This document shows, in pieces, positions 14,136 to 22,208 of a stretch of 64,000 nt of DNA. Where the stretch lies: positions 62,001 to 126,000 of the forward strand of contig JAEYOW010000033.1 in NCBI GenBank assembly GCA_023411375.1, in the 5' to 3' direction. Source of the DNA: Bacillota bacterium (GTDB lineage: Bacteria; Bacillota; Clostridia; Christensenellales; Aristaeellaceae). The position numbers were made by a program, and so were the translations under genes. The notes under the pieces were generated by a model, which was not told the DNA's origin, searched no databases, and was given only the letters and a program-made list of their open reading frames with translations. The first letter of the stretch is position 1. Every line of letters starts with the position of its first letter.

Positions 14136-16663
14136 ATTTTCCGAAAGAACTGGCGACGCTGCCGCAATGGATCTGCTGGCGGCTGGAGCCCGATCTGAAA
14201 AGCGAGAAGCCGCGGAAGGTGCCCTATGATCCGAAAACGGGCCGGAAGGCGTCCTCCACCAATCCGCAGACCTGGGCGACGCTTGCGGAGGCCGAGGCCG
14301 CGCGGCAAAAGTACCTGTTCACCGGCGTGGGCTTCGTATTTACCGAGGCGGGCGGCATTGTGGGCGTGGACATTGACCATTGCAAAAAGGAGGATGGCAG
14401 CTGGAATGAAGTCGCCTCTGCCATTCTGACGAAGTATCCGTCTTACACCGAAATCTCGCCCTCGGGCACGGGGCTGCACATTTTCTATCGCGGCTCCATG
14501 CCCGGAAAGGGCAATAAGAACAGTCAGTCTGCCGTGGAGATGTACGCCGCGGCGCGGTATTTCACCATGACCGGGAACCGGCTGGAGGGTACGCCCGAGG
14601 ACATTGCGGATGGTTCGGAGGCGCTGCCCTGGATTCACGAAACCTACGTCGCCAAGAAAAAGGCGGCGAAAAGCAAGGCCAAGCGGGCTGTTCGCACGGT
14701 TTCCCTGACGGACGAGCAGGTGTTGGAGAAGGCCGCCTCTGCCCAGAACGGCGAGGACTTTACCGCATTGTGGGAAGGCCGTTGGCAGGAGAAATTCGGC
14801 AGTCAATCCGAGGCCGATCTGGCCCTGTGCTGCGCGCTGGCCTTCTGGACGGGCAGGAACAAGGAACAGATGGACAGGCTGTTTCGGCAATCCAAGCTGT
14901 TCCGGGAAAAATGGGACAATGTTCACCATGCGGATGGCGCGACCTACGGCGAGGAAACGCTGGCGCAGGCCATTGCCCGCACGGAGAATGTGTATACACC
15001 GGGCGGCGATCTGGGTATCTTCGAAGCCAACGGGCGCTATATGCGGGAGCGCGGCGAGAACGTCTACGCGCTGACCAATTTCGTGGTGCGCCCGCTGGAA
15101 ATGCTGGTGGCGGAGGATGAAACGCAGATGACCTGCGACCTCGTGACCATGTACGGCGAAACCTTCCGGCTTTCCTTCATGACGTCGGATTTTGCGTCGG
15201 CGCAGAAATTCAAGGCGGTGCTGAACAAGCGCACGATCTCCCTTTGCTACATGGGCAGCGACGGCGATCTGGAGGTGCTGAAATCCTATCTGGCCGGGCT
15301 GGCGTGGCAGGTGAAGCACGGCGTGAAGGCGCTGGGGCTGTATGAGCACGAAGGCAGTTGGGCCTATGTGGACAAGGAGCGCGCCTTTGCTGCAGGCGGC
15401 GAGGACGTGCCGGACATGGTGCAGCTGGAGAAATATACGTCCATTGAAACGGAGCTTCCGCGGCACAAAGCCATTTCGGCGGAAAAGCTGACCGAGCTTG
15501 GCCCGCTGCTGCTTGGCTACAACGAGCCTGCGAAAACGGTGACGGTGCTGGCATGGTGCACGGGATGCTTCGTCAAGGAAATGCTGCGCTCCGTCGGGAT
15601 CAAATATCCGCATCTGTTCCTGATCGGCGAGGCAGGCAGCGGCAAGTCCACCACGCTGGAGCGGGTGATCCTGCCCTTGTTTGGTCGGAGCAAGGTTGTG
15701 GCCGCGCCGCAGATCACGGGCTTCACGCTCATGAAGGACGCATCCTCCAGCAATCTGTTCCCGCAGGCGTTGGACGAATTCAAGCCCTCGAAGATCGACA
15801 AAACCCGGCTCGCCGCCCTGTACAATCATTTTCGCGACAGCTATGACGGGCATGAGGGCGTGCGCGGACGGGCCGACCAGACGCAGGTATCCTATACGCT
15901 GCTGGCTCCGCTGGTGGTGGCTGGTGAGGAATCTCCGGATGAGTCCGCCATTCGTGAGCGCGGCATGGAGCTGCTTTTCAGCAAGCGCGACCTGAAAGAC
16001 CAGACGGCAAGAGCGGCCTTCGCCAAGCTCAGCGGCAATCGGGATGATCTAATGGCGCTGGGCCGTGCCATGCTGGATACTGCGCTGACACTGCAAACGG
16101 CGGCTGTGAAGCAATGGTTCGACGAGTCCGTCGCTATGTTCAGCGGCAATCTGCCCTCCCGCGTGGTGAATAACCTCAGCGGGTGCATGGCTGGGCTGCG
16201 ATTGCTGGAGGCCGCGTGCAACCGGCTGGGTTTGGCTTGGAGCCAGGTATTCTCCATTTCGCTGGATGGCTGCGCGAAATACATGGAATACGCAGCGCGG
16301 GAATACCTGCTGGACGGCGGCAACAGCAACAAGAGCATTGTGGAAACGACGCTGGAGGTCATCGACCGCATGGGCCTGACTGCGGACGAATGCCGGATGC
16401 TGGAGGACGGCAACGTGGCGATTTGGTTCAAGGGCATCTATGACCGGTACACGCAGTATCGCCGCGACCATGCGATTCTGGGCGAATGCCTGCCGTATGG
16501 GCAGTTTATGAAGCAGCTGCGGAAAAGCGACCTTTTCATTGAGGGCAAGGTAATTCAGATCGGCGAGGACGTGAAGCGCGGGACGATTCTCAACTATCCG
16601 CTGCTTCGCCAGCGCTGCGACGTGGACGGCTTTCTGCACACGCATGTGGAACCACTGCGCTGA
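14132..16663 (+). CDS. Primase-polymerase/helicase, phage D5-like replication protein
   Basis: An 843-aa protein with ATG at 14132 (AAGGAGCGG upstream). Residues 1-180 look like an archaeo-eukaryotic-type primase/NrS-1-like domain: PQWICWRLEPD...KVPYDPKTG, then GVGFVFTEAGGIVGVDIDHC with the acidic catalytic pair, then SPSGTGLHIFYRG. A central region of about 300 residues is unassigned. The C-terminal part is a superfamily 3 or RecA-like ATPase with Walker A GEAGSGKST (about 500-508), ALDEFKPSK (Walker B-like), and LLAPLVVAGEE. It should prime and unwind at the phage origin. It is the last gene before a 160-base AT-rich gap that may hold that origin. Confidence 0.9.
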   Translation: MNFPKELATLPQWICWRLEPDLKSEKPRKVPYDPKTGRKASSTNPQTWATLAEAEAARQKYLFTGVGFVFTEAGGIVGVDIDHCKKEDGSWNEVASAILTKYPSYTEISPSGTGLHIFYRGSMPGKGNKNSQSAVEMYAAARYFTMTGNRLEGTPEDIADGSEALPWIHETYVAKKKAAKSKAKRAVRTVSLTDEQVLEKAASAQNGEDFTALWEGRWQEKFGSQSEADLALCCALAFWTGRNKEQMDRLFRQSKLFREKWDNVHHADGATYGEETLAQAIARTENVYTPGGDLGIFEANGRYMRERGENVYALTNFVVRPLEMLVAEDETQMTCDLVTMYGETFRLSFMTSDFASAQKFKAVLNKRTISLCYMGSDGDLEVLKSYLAGLAWQVKHGVKALGLYEHEGSWAYVDKERAFAAGGEDVPDMVQLEKYTSIETELPRHKAISAEKLTELGPLLLGYNEPAKTVTVLAWCTGCFVKEMLRSVGIKYPHLFLIGEAGSGKSTTLERVILPLFGRSKVVAAPQITGFTLMKDASSSNLFPQALDEFKPSKIDKTRLAALYNHFRDSYDGHEGVRGRADQTQVSYTLLAPLVVAGEESPDESAIRERGMELLFSKRDLKDQTARAAFAKLSGNRDDLMALGRAMLDTALTLQTAAVKQWFDESVAMFSGNLPSRVVNNLSGCMAGLRLLEAACNRLGLAWSQVFSISLDGCAKYMEYAAREYLLDGGNSNKSIVETTLEVIDRMGLTADECRMLEDGNVAIWFKGIYDRYTQYRRDHAILGECLPYGQFMKQLRKSDLFIEGKVIQIGEDVKRGTILNYPLLRQRCDVDGFLHTHVEPLR

Positions 16664-16823
16664 TCGGCGTTTACAATTTCGACTGATTTACAGTTTTTAC
16701 ACAGGATTTAGAGGTACGTGAGAAACAATTTTTCTTACACATGTGCGTATGTGCGCGCGCGTAGAAATACGAAACACCTCCGAAATCTTGTAAAACGCTG
16801 AAAAACGTAAACGGGAGGCGTTT
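16664..16823. other. AT-rich gap with TTTACA repeats and alternating purine-pyrimidine tract; candidate origin
   Basis: This non-coding gap is AT-rich relative to its surroundings. TTTACA occurs at 16670-16675, 16687-16692 and 16696-16701. From 16736 to 16763 the sequence alternates pyrimidine and purine without a break over 28 bases (ending in CGCGCGCGTA), which favours Z-DNA. It directly follows the primase-helicase gene. A replication origin is an inference from position and composition only. Confidence 0.35.
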
Positions 16824-17120
16824 GTGGCAGAACGAGATATTGTGGCCGCGATCCTGCGGCTGCTGAGGAAAACGCCGAACTGCTTCTGCTGGAAGGAGCA
16901 CGGCGGGATGTATGGAACGGCAGGCGTTCCGGACGTCATTGCCTGCATTAACGGGAGGTTTGTGGCCTTCGAGGTCAAGACCGAAACCGGCAAGCTGACA
17001 AAATTACAGGAAATCACGATACAGAAAATCAGGAACGCAAAAGGACAGGCCTTCAAAGTGACCTCGGCGGCAGAGGTGTCCGCCATACTGAAAGAATTGG
17101 AGGTTATGCCTTATGAATAA
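16824..17120 (+). CDS. VRR-NUC domain nuclease
   Basis: A 98-aa stand-alone VRR-NUC protein. GTG start at 16824 with GGGAGG upstream. Conserved PD-(D/E)xK elements are visible: GTAGVPDVIACINGRFVAFEVKTETGKLTKLQ, giving the Asp of PDV, then ExK in FEVKTE, and a downstream Gln. In Firmicutes phages this small nuclease commonly follows the primase/helicase and may process replication or recombination intermediates (Holliday-junction-like). It overlaps the next gene by eight bases. Confidence 0.9.
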   Translation: MAERDIVAAILRLLRKTPNCFCWKEHGGMYGTAGVPDVIACINGRFVAFEVKTETGKLTKLQEITIQKIRNAKGQAFKVTSAAEVSAILKELEVMPYE

Positions 17121-17562
17121 TGTGCCGATGACGGCCAAGGAATACCTTTCGCGGGCCTACCGCATCGACCAGCGGATCAATACGAAGCTGATGCGCATTT
17201 CAGAGCTTCGCGCGCTGGCGCAGAAATGCACGGTGGCCTATGGCGGCGAACGGGTATCGCATACCCGAAACGTCGCCTCGCTGGAGGACTCGGTCATGAA
17301 GATCATGGAGGCAGAAAAGGAGCTGGACGCGCAGATCGACCTGCTGGTGGACACGAAAAAGGAAATCGAGGGCGTGATCGAGCGGGTGCCGGACGCGGAT
17401 TGCCGCCTTCTGCTGGAAATGCGCTATCTGGCCATGAAATGCTGGATCGACGTCGCAGCGGAAATGAACGTGTGCCGGGCCTACGTTCACAGGCTCCATG
17501 AGAAGGCGCTGGACATGGTAGAGACGATCCTGCAGGAAAGGAGCGCTGGTTCGCATGAATAA
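17113..17562 (+). CDS. ArpU/DUF1492-like late transcription regulator
   Basis: A 149-aa protein. ATG at 17113 with GGAGG ten bases upstream, overlapping the nuclease stop. Residues 1-95 form a long helical region (MTAKEYLSRAYRIDQRIN..., VMKIMEAEKELDAQIDLL). The C-terminus carries a sigma region 4-like helix-turn-helix (LLLEMRYLAMKCWIDVAAEMNVCRAYVHRLHEKAL). DUF1492/ArpU proteins sit at the end of the early/middle region of many Firmicutes phages and are thought to turn on late genes. The extended -10 promoter at 18017 is a plausible target. Confidence 0.85.
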   Translation: MNNVPMTAKEYLSRAYRIDQRINTKLMRISELRALAQKCTVAYGGERVSHTRNVASLEDSVMKIMEAEKELDAQIDLLVDTKKEIEGVIERVPDADCRLLLEMRYLAMKCWIDVAAEMNVCRAYVHRLHEKALDMVETILQERSAGSHE

Positions 17563-17995
17563 ACCGCAAACGGGAATTCGCTTCCGGAGCGAAATGCTGG
17601 GCTGCTCCCACATTCAGCGGTTGGCCGAATATGTCGCCGCCGAGTATGGATTGCCTCGGGTAGACAGGAAGCACGTGCGCCGGATGTACGCACAGGCCAC
17701 GCCCATCCCCATCACGCTGGAAAACGAAAAAGGTCAGCTATGGGTGGACAAGTATTATTTGGCCTACCGCCTGCTGGACGGCGTTACGCACTACGTCTAC
17801 CTGTCCCGGACGCATATTCGGGAGGAATACCGCAATTATCAGGCGGCGGCCACATCCCGCGATCAGCGCTTCGCCATGCCGGTGGAATACCAGCGGATAT
17901 TTCACAAGGCCGGCTTCTCCATGTTCCTGGCCGGGCATCAGATTTGGATCGAGAAAAAATTTCTTGAGAAAATTTCTGAAAAACAGGCTTCGTAG
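17555..17995 (+). CDS. Conserved phage protein of the pre-late region, unknown function
   Basis: A 146-aa protein; ATG at 17555 overlaps the previous stop by eight bases. It is mixed in charge with many aromatic residues (QLWVDKYYLAYRLLDGVTHYVYLSRTHIREEY). No domain is recognised. Its place between the ArpU-like regulator and the late promoter suggests a middle gene. The 100 bases after it contain a promoter and a hairpin but no gene. Confidence 0.6.
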   Translation: MNKPQTGIRFRSEMLGCSHIQRLAEYVAAEYGLPRVDRKHVRRMYAQATPIPITLENEKGQLWVDKYYLAYRLLDGVTHYVYLSRTHIREEYRNYQAAATSRDQRFAMPVEYQRIFHKAGFSMFLAGHQIWIEKKFLEKISEKQAS

Positions 17996-18016
17996 ACAAA
18001 AGTAGACTCGCGGCCA

Positions 18017-18025
18017 TGCTATAAT
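18017..18025 (+). promoter_or_regulatory. Late promoter candidate, extended -10 TGC-TATAAT
   Basis: TATAAT at 18020-18025 is preceded by TGC (18017-18019), forming an extended -10. No consensus -35 is present at 16-18 bases, as expected of a promoter needing a phage activator such as the ArpU-like protein encoded just upstream. The transcript would enter the HNH and terminase genes. Confidence 0.6.
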
Positions 18026-18050
18026 AGCAGTAGTGAAAAAAGGTTCACGG

Positions 18051-18080
18051 AAGCGCTCACAGAGAAATCTGCGGGCGCTT
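18051..18080 (+). promoter_or_regulatory. Hairpin with GAAA tetraloop at the start of the late transcript
   Basis: AAGCGCTCACAGA (18051-18063) and TCTGCGGGCGCTT (18068-18080) pair at 12 of 13 positions around a GAAA tetraloop, then TT follows. It lies 25 bases downstream of the -10 and 18 bases before the HNH start. It may be a weak terminator, an antitermination site or an mRNA stabiliser. Confidence 0.6.
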
Positions 18081-18097
18081 TTGCTATGGAGGCGGCT

Positions 18098-18478
18098 ATG
18101 CCAAGAAAACCAAAGCATCCCTGCGGCTATCCCGGCTGCCCGGAGCTGACGGACAGGCAATACTGCCCTGCGCACCAGAAACTGGTCACGTCCCGGTACA
18201 ATCGCCACGGCCGAACGCCGGAAATGAAGAAAAGGTACAATGGCGCGTGGCCAGCGATTCGGCGCAGGTTTATTGCCGCGCATCCCCTGTGCGAAATGTG
18301 CAGGCGCGAGGGCCGGGTGACGGCGGCTGCGGAGGTACACCACATCGTTCCGCTGTCGGCGGGCGGCACCCATGACGAGAGCAATCTCATGGCGCTGTGC
18401 AAGCCCTGCCATTCCCGGATCACGGCCCGCGAGAGCGGGCGCTGGGGAGGCCCAGGGGCCTCTCAAATCTCAAAATGA
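18098..18478 (+). CDS. HNH endonuclease next to small terminase
   Basis: A 126-aa protein. The ATG at 18098 has GGAGG five bases upstream, which excludes the upstream ATG at 18086. The HNH signature is clear: CEMCRREGRV...EVHHIVPLSAGGTHDESNLMALCKPCHSRITARE, with two CxxC pairs for zinc. Terminase-associated HNH nucleases of HK97-type phages work with the terminase in DNA cleavage at packaging. It lies 93 bases upstream of the small terminase gene, which fits that role. Confidence 0.92.
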   Translation: MPRKPKHPCGYPGCPELTDRQYCPAHQKLVTSRYNRHGRTPEMKKRYNGAWPAIRRRFIAAHPLCEMCRREGRVTAAAEVHHIVPLSAGGTHDESNLMALCKPCHSRITARESGRWGGPGASQISK

Positions 18479-18571
18479 CGGGCACAACATAGCGGGGCCG
18501 CCCCTTCGTAAAAACTTTCGCATAAGTTTTTTTGCAAAACAAAAAAGTTACTTCACGGGAGGTGTTTCGCC

Positions 18572-19102
18572 ATGGGCGCAAGAGGCCCCAAACCGGGAAC
18601 GGGCGGACGCCCGCGAAAACCCTTGTCCGAAAAAATACTGGACGGGAATCCCGGAAAGCGCAATATCCGCGTTCTGAAAAACTACACCGATCTGGAAGGC
18701 GCAGATATGCCCAACCCGAAGGATTATTTGCTGGATGCGCAAAAGGATGGTAAGGCGTTTCAGGCCGAAGAAATTTATCAGTCCGTGTGGAAATGGCTGA
18801 ACGACAGGCATTGCGCCCAGCATGTTTCTGCCGAATTGATTGAGCATTACGCCCTTTCGGCGGCGCGACTGATTCAGTGCGAACGTGCAATTTCAACCTA
18901 TGGCTTTCTGGCAAAGAATTCACAGGGAAACGCAATCACCTCGCCCTATATCACCATCGCGCAAACCTATATGAAACAAGCCAACACCCTGTGGGCCATG
19001 ATCTACAGCATTATGAAAGAAAACTGCTCCACAGATTACTCTGGCGCTACGCCGCAGGACGATGTGATGGAGCGGCTGTTGAGCACCCGACGCGGAGGCT
19101 GA
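18572..19102 (+). CDS. Terminase small subunit, P27 family
   Basis: A 176-aa protein; ATG at 18572 follows GGGAGGTG. The N-terminus has the P27 hallmark MGARGPKPGTGGRPRKPLS and the basic, proline-rich lead-in, then a helical region (EEIYQSVWKWLNDRHCAQHVSAELIEHYALSAARLIQCE) and AITSPYITIAQTYMKQA. It recognises the phage packaging site and passes DNA to the large subunit. Unusually, the large terminase lies 8.1 kb away (27200) rather than next door; an accessory block separates them. Confidence 0.9.
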   Translation: MGARGPKPGTGGRPRKPLSEKILDGNPGKRNIRVLKNYTDLEGADMPNPKDYLLDAQKDGKAFQAEEIYQSVWKWLNDRHCAQHVSAELIEHYALSAARLIQCERAISTYGFLAKNSQGNAITSPYITIAQTYMKQANTLWAMIYSIMKENCSTDYSGATPQDDVMERLLSTRRGG

Positions 19103-19127
19103 TTCTCTGCATTTCTCAGGAGGCTAT

Positions 19128-19715
19128 ATGAACATTCAAAACATCTCTTTAAGCGACATTCATCCGTATGCCCGGAATCCGCGCAAAAACGACGAGGCCG
19201 TCAAGAACGTGGCGGCCAGTATCCGGGAATTCGGCTTTCTGGTGCCGCTGGTCATCGACCGCGATCATGAGATCGTGGCCGGACATACCCGCTATAAGGC
19301 GGCGAAATTGCTGGGCATGAAGGAAGTGCCCTGCGTCATCGCGGACGAGCTGACCGAGGATCAGATCAAGGCGTTTCGCCTGGCCGACAACAAGGTCAGC
19401 GAGGCGGCACAGTGGGATATGGATCTGCTGCCGCTGGAATTGGCGGACATCGTCATGCCCATGGCGGATTTCGGCTTTGAAACCATCTCCGATGCGGATT
19501 TCTCCGAGAATTTCACGCTGGACGACGGAGAAAAGAAGCCCTTCCAGCAGATTTCCATCACCGTCCACGACGAGCAGGCCAAGCTCATTCTGGCGGCGAT
19601 CAAGTACGTCTACGACCAGAAGGCCGTGACGGAAACCTTTACCAACGAAAATCACAACGGCAATGGGCTGTATGAGGTGGTGCGAGAATGGGCCGAGCTA
19701 AAGAAATTACGATGA
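19128..19715 (+). CDS. ParB-like N-terminal domain protein
   Basis: A 195-aa protein; ATG at 19128 with AGGAGG upstream. The ParB/Srx-like domain spans about residues 1-110: ISLSDIHPYARNPRKNDEAVKNVAASIREFGFLVPLVIDRDHEIVAGHTRYKAAKLLGMKEVPCVIAD. The GHTR motif is the family's nucleotide-binding signature. A C-terminal region of 80 residues is specific to phage forms. Such proteins sit next to terminase, methyltransferase or PAPS-reductase genes in phages. Its last 28 bases overlap the first Mom-family gene, suggesting co-expression. Confidence 0.85.
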   Translation: MNIQNISLSDIHPYARNPRKNDEAVKNVAASIREFGFLVPLVIDRDHEIVAGHTRYKAAKLLGMKEVPCVIADELTEDQIKAFRLADNKVSEAAQWDMDLLPLELADIVMPMADFGFETISDADFSENFTLDDGEKKPFQQISITVHDEQAKLILAAIKYVYDQKAVTETFTNENHNGNGLYEVVREWAELKKLR

Positions 19716-20449
19716 AGGTGATCCCTTCCAGCATTGCCAACCCGTTCATCAAGGCGCACCACTATTCTGGTAAGGTGGTCAACAATTCCAAGCTGCACTT
19801 CGGCGTGTTTCTGGACGGCCAACTGCACGGCGTAATGAGCTACGGCCCTTCGCTGGATAAGAGCAAGATCATTGGGCTGGTGGAGGGTACGGGCTGGAAC
19901 GAGTTTCTGGAGCTGAACCGCATGGCCTTCGACAGCGTGCTGCCGCGCAATTCCGAGAGCCGGGCCATCTCCATGAGCATCAAGCTGCTGAAAAAGTATG
20001 CTCCGCAGGTGAAATGGATCATTTCCTTCGCGGACGCCTGCTCCTGCGGCGACGGCACGATCTACCGGGCCAGCAATTTCGTCTTGACTGGTATCAAAGA
20101 GAACCTGAACCTTGCCGAGCTGCTGGACGGTACGCGCGTTCACAAAATGACGCTGGCCAGCAATCCCACCACGCCGCGCCGGGAGCTGGGCGGGCTGACG
20201 TTCTTCGATGTAACCGGCGGCACCTACAATTTCAAGAAGTATCTGGACTATGTGGGCGCAAAGCCCATTCCCGGTTTCCAGCTGCGGTATATGTACTTCA
20301 TCGACCCGAAATGCCGCAAACGGCTGACCGTGCCGGAAATCCCGTTTTCCAGAATTGACGAACTGGGTGCTGGAATGTACAAAGGAGAAAAGGTCATGCA
20401 GGCGGCACGCCATGCCATCCTTACACCGAAGGAGGATGCGGATGGGTAG
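19688..20449 (+). CDS. Mom-family DNA modification protein, copy 1
   Basis: A 253-aa protein. ATG at 19688, within the end of the ParB-like gene, with GAGGTGG upstream. I recognise the HHYSGKVVNNSKLHFGVF, WNEFLELNRMAF, LPRNSESRAIS and SFADACSCGDGTIYRA blocks of the Mom family, a GNAT-like fold whose phage Mu member turns adenine in DNA into N6-methylcarbamoyladenine, blocking restriction. By hand count it is about 80% identical over the first 168 residues to the next gene. The C-terminal 70 residues share CRKRLTVPEIPFSRIDE. Substrate specificity of this copy is not known. Confidence 0.82.
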   Translation: MGRAKEITMKVIPSSIANPFIKAHHYSGKVVNNSKLHFGVFLDGQLHGVMSYGPSLDKSKIIGLVEGTGWNEFLELNRMAFDSVLPRNSESRAISMSIKLLKKYAPQVKWIISFADACSCGDGTIYRASNFVLTGIKENLNLAELLDGTRVHKMTLASNPTTPRRELGGLTFFDVTGGTYNFKKYLDYVGAKPIPGFQLRYMYFIDPKCRKRLTVPEIPFSRIDELGAGMYKGEKVMQAARHAILTPKEDADG

Positions 20450-21179
20450 GGCTAAGGATATTATGCTCAAGGTGATCCCGGCCACCATCGCCAATCCCTT
20501 TGTGAAGGCGCACCATTATTCCGGCAGCGTAGTGGGAAATTCCAAGCTGCACTTCGGCGTGTTTCTGGACGGCCAGCTGCACGGCGTGATGAGCTATGGC
20601 CCCAGCATGAACAAGCAGCAGATGATTGGCCTTGTGGAAGGCACGGGCTGGAACGAATTCATGGAGCTGAACCGCATGGCCTTCGACAGCGTGCTCCCCC
20701 GAAATTCCGAAAGCCGGGCTATTGCCATGAGCATCCGTCTGCTGAAGAAATACGCTCCGCAGGTCAAATGGCTGATCTCCTTTGCGGACGCCTGCTCCTG
20801 CGGCGACGGCGCCATTTACCGGGCGGCGAATTTTGTGTTGACCGGCATCAAGCCCAACGAGGCACTGTGCATCCTGCCGGACGGCACGCGGCTGCACAAA
20901 ATGGCGCTGTCGGCCAATCCCACCACGCCTCGAAAGGAGCTGGGCGGGCGCTGCTATTTCGACTATACCAACGGGCGCTTCGCCTGGAAGGAATTTCTGC
21001 AGGCCAGCGGCTCCCGTCTGCTGGAGGGCTGGCAGCTGCGGTATATCTACTTCATCGACCCGGAATGCCGCAAGCGGCTGACCGTGCCGGAAATCCCGTT
21101 CTCCAGAATTGACGAGATCGGCGCTGGAATGTATAAAGGCGAGAAAATCCCTCTCGCCCAGCGTCATAGGCCGGAGTGA
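20442..21179 (+). CDS. Mom-family DNA modification protein, copy 2
   Basis: A 245-aa paralogue of copy 1. The true start is the ATG at 20442 (GGAGG six bases upstream; protein begins MGRAKDIMLKV like copy 1), eight bases inside copy 1. All conserved Mom-family blocks are kept (HHYSGSVVGNSKLHFGVF, WNEFMELNRMAF, SFADACSCGDGAIYRA). The two copies differ most at residues 140-155 and 170-205 (about 130-145 amino acids from the start onward), possibly altering specificity. A 6-bp stem terminator begins inside the last codons. The pair arose by tandem duplication, probably in phage, and both copies look intact. Confidence 0.82.
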   Translation: MGRAKDIMLKVIPATIANPFVKAHHYSGSVVGNSKLHFGVFLDGQLHGVMSYGPSMNKQQMIGLVEGTGWNEFMELNRMAFDSVLPRNSESRAIAMSIRLLKKYAPQVKWLISFADACSCGDGAIYRAANFVLTGIKPNEALCILPDGTRLHKMALSANPTTPRKELGGRCYFDYTNGRFAWKEFLQASGSRLLEGWQLRYIYFIDPECRKRLTVPEIPFSRIDEIGAGMYKGEKIPLAQRHRPE

Positions 21180-21192
21180 TCCGGCTTTTTTT
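21170..21192 (+). terminator. Intrinsic terminator overlapping the Mom copy 2 stop codon
   Basis: GCCGGA (21170-21175), GTGA loop (21176-21179, containing the TGA stop) and TCCGGC (21180-21185) are followed by seven T residues. A second small hairpin and the ribosome binding site of the next gene follow by 21290. A terminator in the middle of a phage late operon implies partial read-through or antitermination. Confidence 0.75.
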
Positions 21193-21290
21193 CATGCGCG
21201 GATAGGCTAACAGCAAACCGCCCGCCATACCCGGCGGGAATCGGAGGGGCAGCACCATCCTCCGCGCTCCATTTTTGAAATGAGGTCATT

Positions 21291-22205
21291 ATGGAACTCT
21301 GGGAATTAAAGCAAAAACAGAGCCTGCCGCTGGAGGCCAAGATCGCCATGACGCTCCGGCGCATCCGGGAATGGTACGAATACTGGGATGGGAACGTCTA
21401 CGTTTCCTTTTCTGGTGGCAAGGACAGCACGGTGCTTTTGCACCTCGTGCGCCAGTATTATCCGGACATCCCCGCTGTGTTTTCGGATACCGGGCTGGAA
21501 TTTCCGGAGATACGAGAATTCGTGAAAACCGTGCCCAATGTGACGTGGCTTCGGCCCGCGCTGACCTTTAAGAAGGTCATTGAGAAGCACGGTTATCCCG
21601 TTATCAGCAAGGAGCAGGCGCAATGGATCGAACGCGCCCGACGCGGCGATCCGCAGGTCATCCGTGAAAAGCTGTACGGCATTCGCCCGGACGGCTCGCA
21701 TTCGCGCTTCTGCACCTCCGCCGAATGGCGGCGGCTTTTCAATGCGCCGTTCAGGATCAGCGCGGAATGCTGCAATGAGATGAAAAAGAAGCCGCTGAAG
21801 AAGTATGCCCACGAGACGGGCCGCGTTCCCATCATCGGCACTATGGCCTCCGAAAGCAAGCTGCGGGAGAAGAACTGGCTGAAAACCGGCTGCAACACCT
21901 TCGAGGCCAAACGGCCCGTTTCCATGCCCATGTCTTTCTGGCTGGAAAAGGACGTGTGGGAATACCTGCGGAAATATCAGGTTCCCTATTGCAAAATCTA
22001 CGACATGGGCTATGAGCGCACCGGCTGCGTTTTCTGCATGTTCGGCGCGCATCTGGACGCCGAACCGACCCGCTTTCAGCGTCTGCAAAGGACGCATCCA
22101 AAGCTCTGGCGCTACTGCATGAAGGATTGGGAGGCAGGCGGACTGGGAATGCGCCCGGTGCTGGAGTACATCGGCATTCCGTATGAAAATTATCAGAGGG
22201 AGTAA
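21291..22205 (+). CDS. PAPS reductase-like ATP pyrophosphatase (DndC/IbrA-like superfamily)
   Basis: A 304-aa protein; ATG at 21291. The P-loop of the N-type ATP pyrophosphatases, VSFSGGKDSTVLLHLV (about residues 39-54), is intact, as is FSDTGLEFPEI. A pair of CxxC-like cysteines (GCVFCMFG) near residue 247 and others (CNEMKKKPLKKY) may bind metal. Known relatives include phosphosulfate reductases, the DndC phosphorothioation enzyme and the prophage IbrA protein, which is paired with the ParB-like IbrB. Here it lies between the Mom pair and a ParB-methyltransferase. A role in DNA or nucleotide modification is inferred from these neighbours. Confidence 0.85.
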   Translation: MELWELKQKQSLPLEAKIAMTLRRIREWYEYWDGNVYVSFSGGKDSTVLLHLVRQYYPDIPAVFSDTGLEFPEIREFVKTVPNVTWLRPALTFKKVIEKHGYPVISKEQAQWIERARRGDPQVIREKLYGIRPDGSHSRFCTSAEWRRLFNAPFRISAECCNEMKKKPLKKYAHETGRVPIIGTMASESKLREKNWLKTGCNTFEAKRPVSMPMSFWLEKDVWEYLRKYQVPYCKIYDMGYERTGCVFCMFGAHLDAEPTRFQRLQRTHPKLWRYCMKDWEAGGLGMRPVLEYIGIPYENYQRE

Positions 22206-22208
22206 CAC

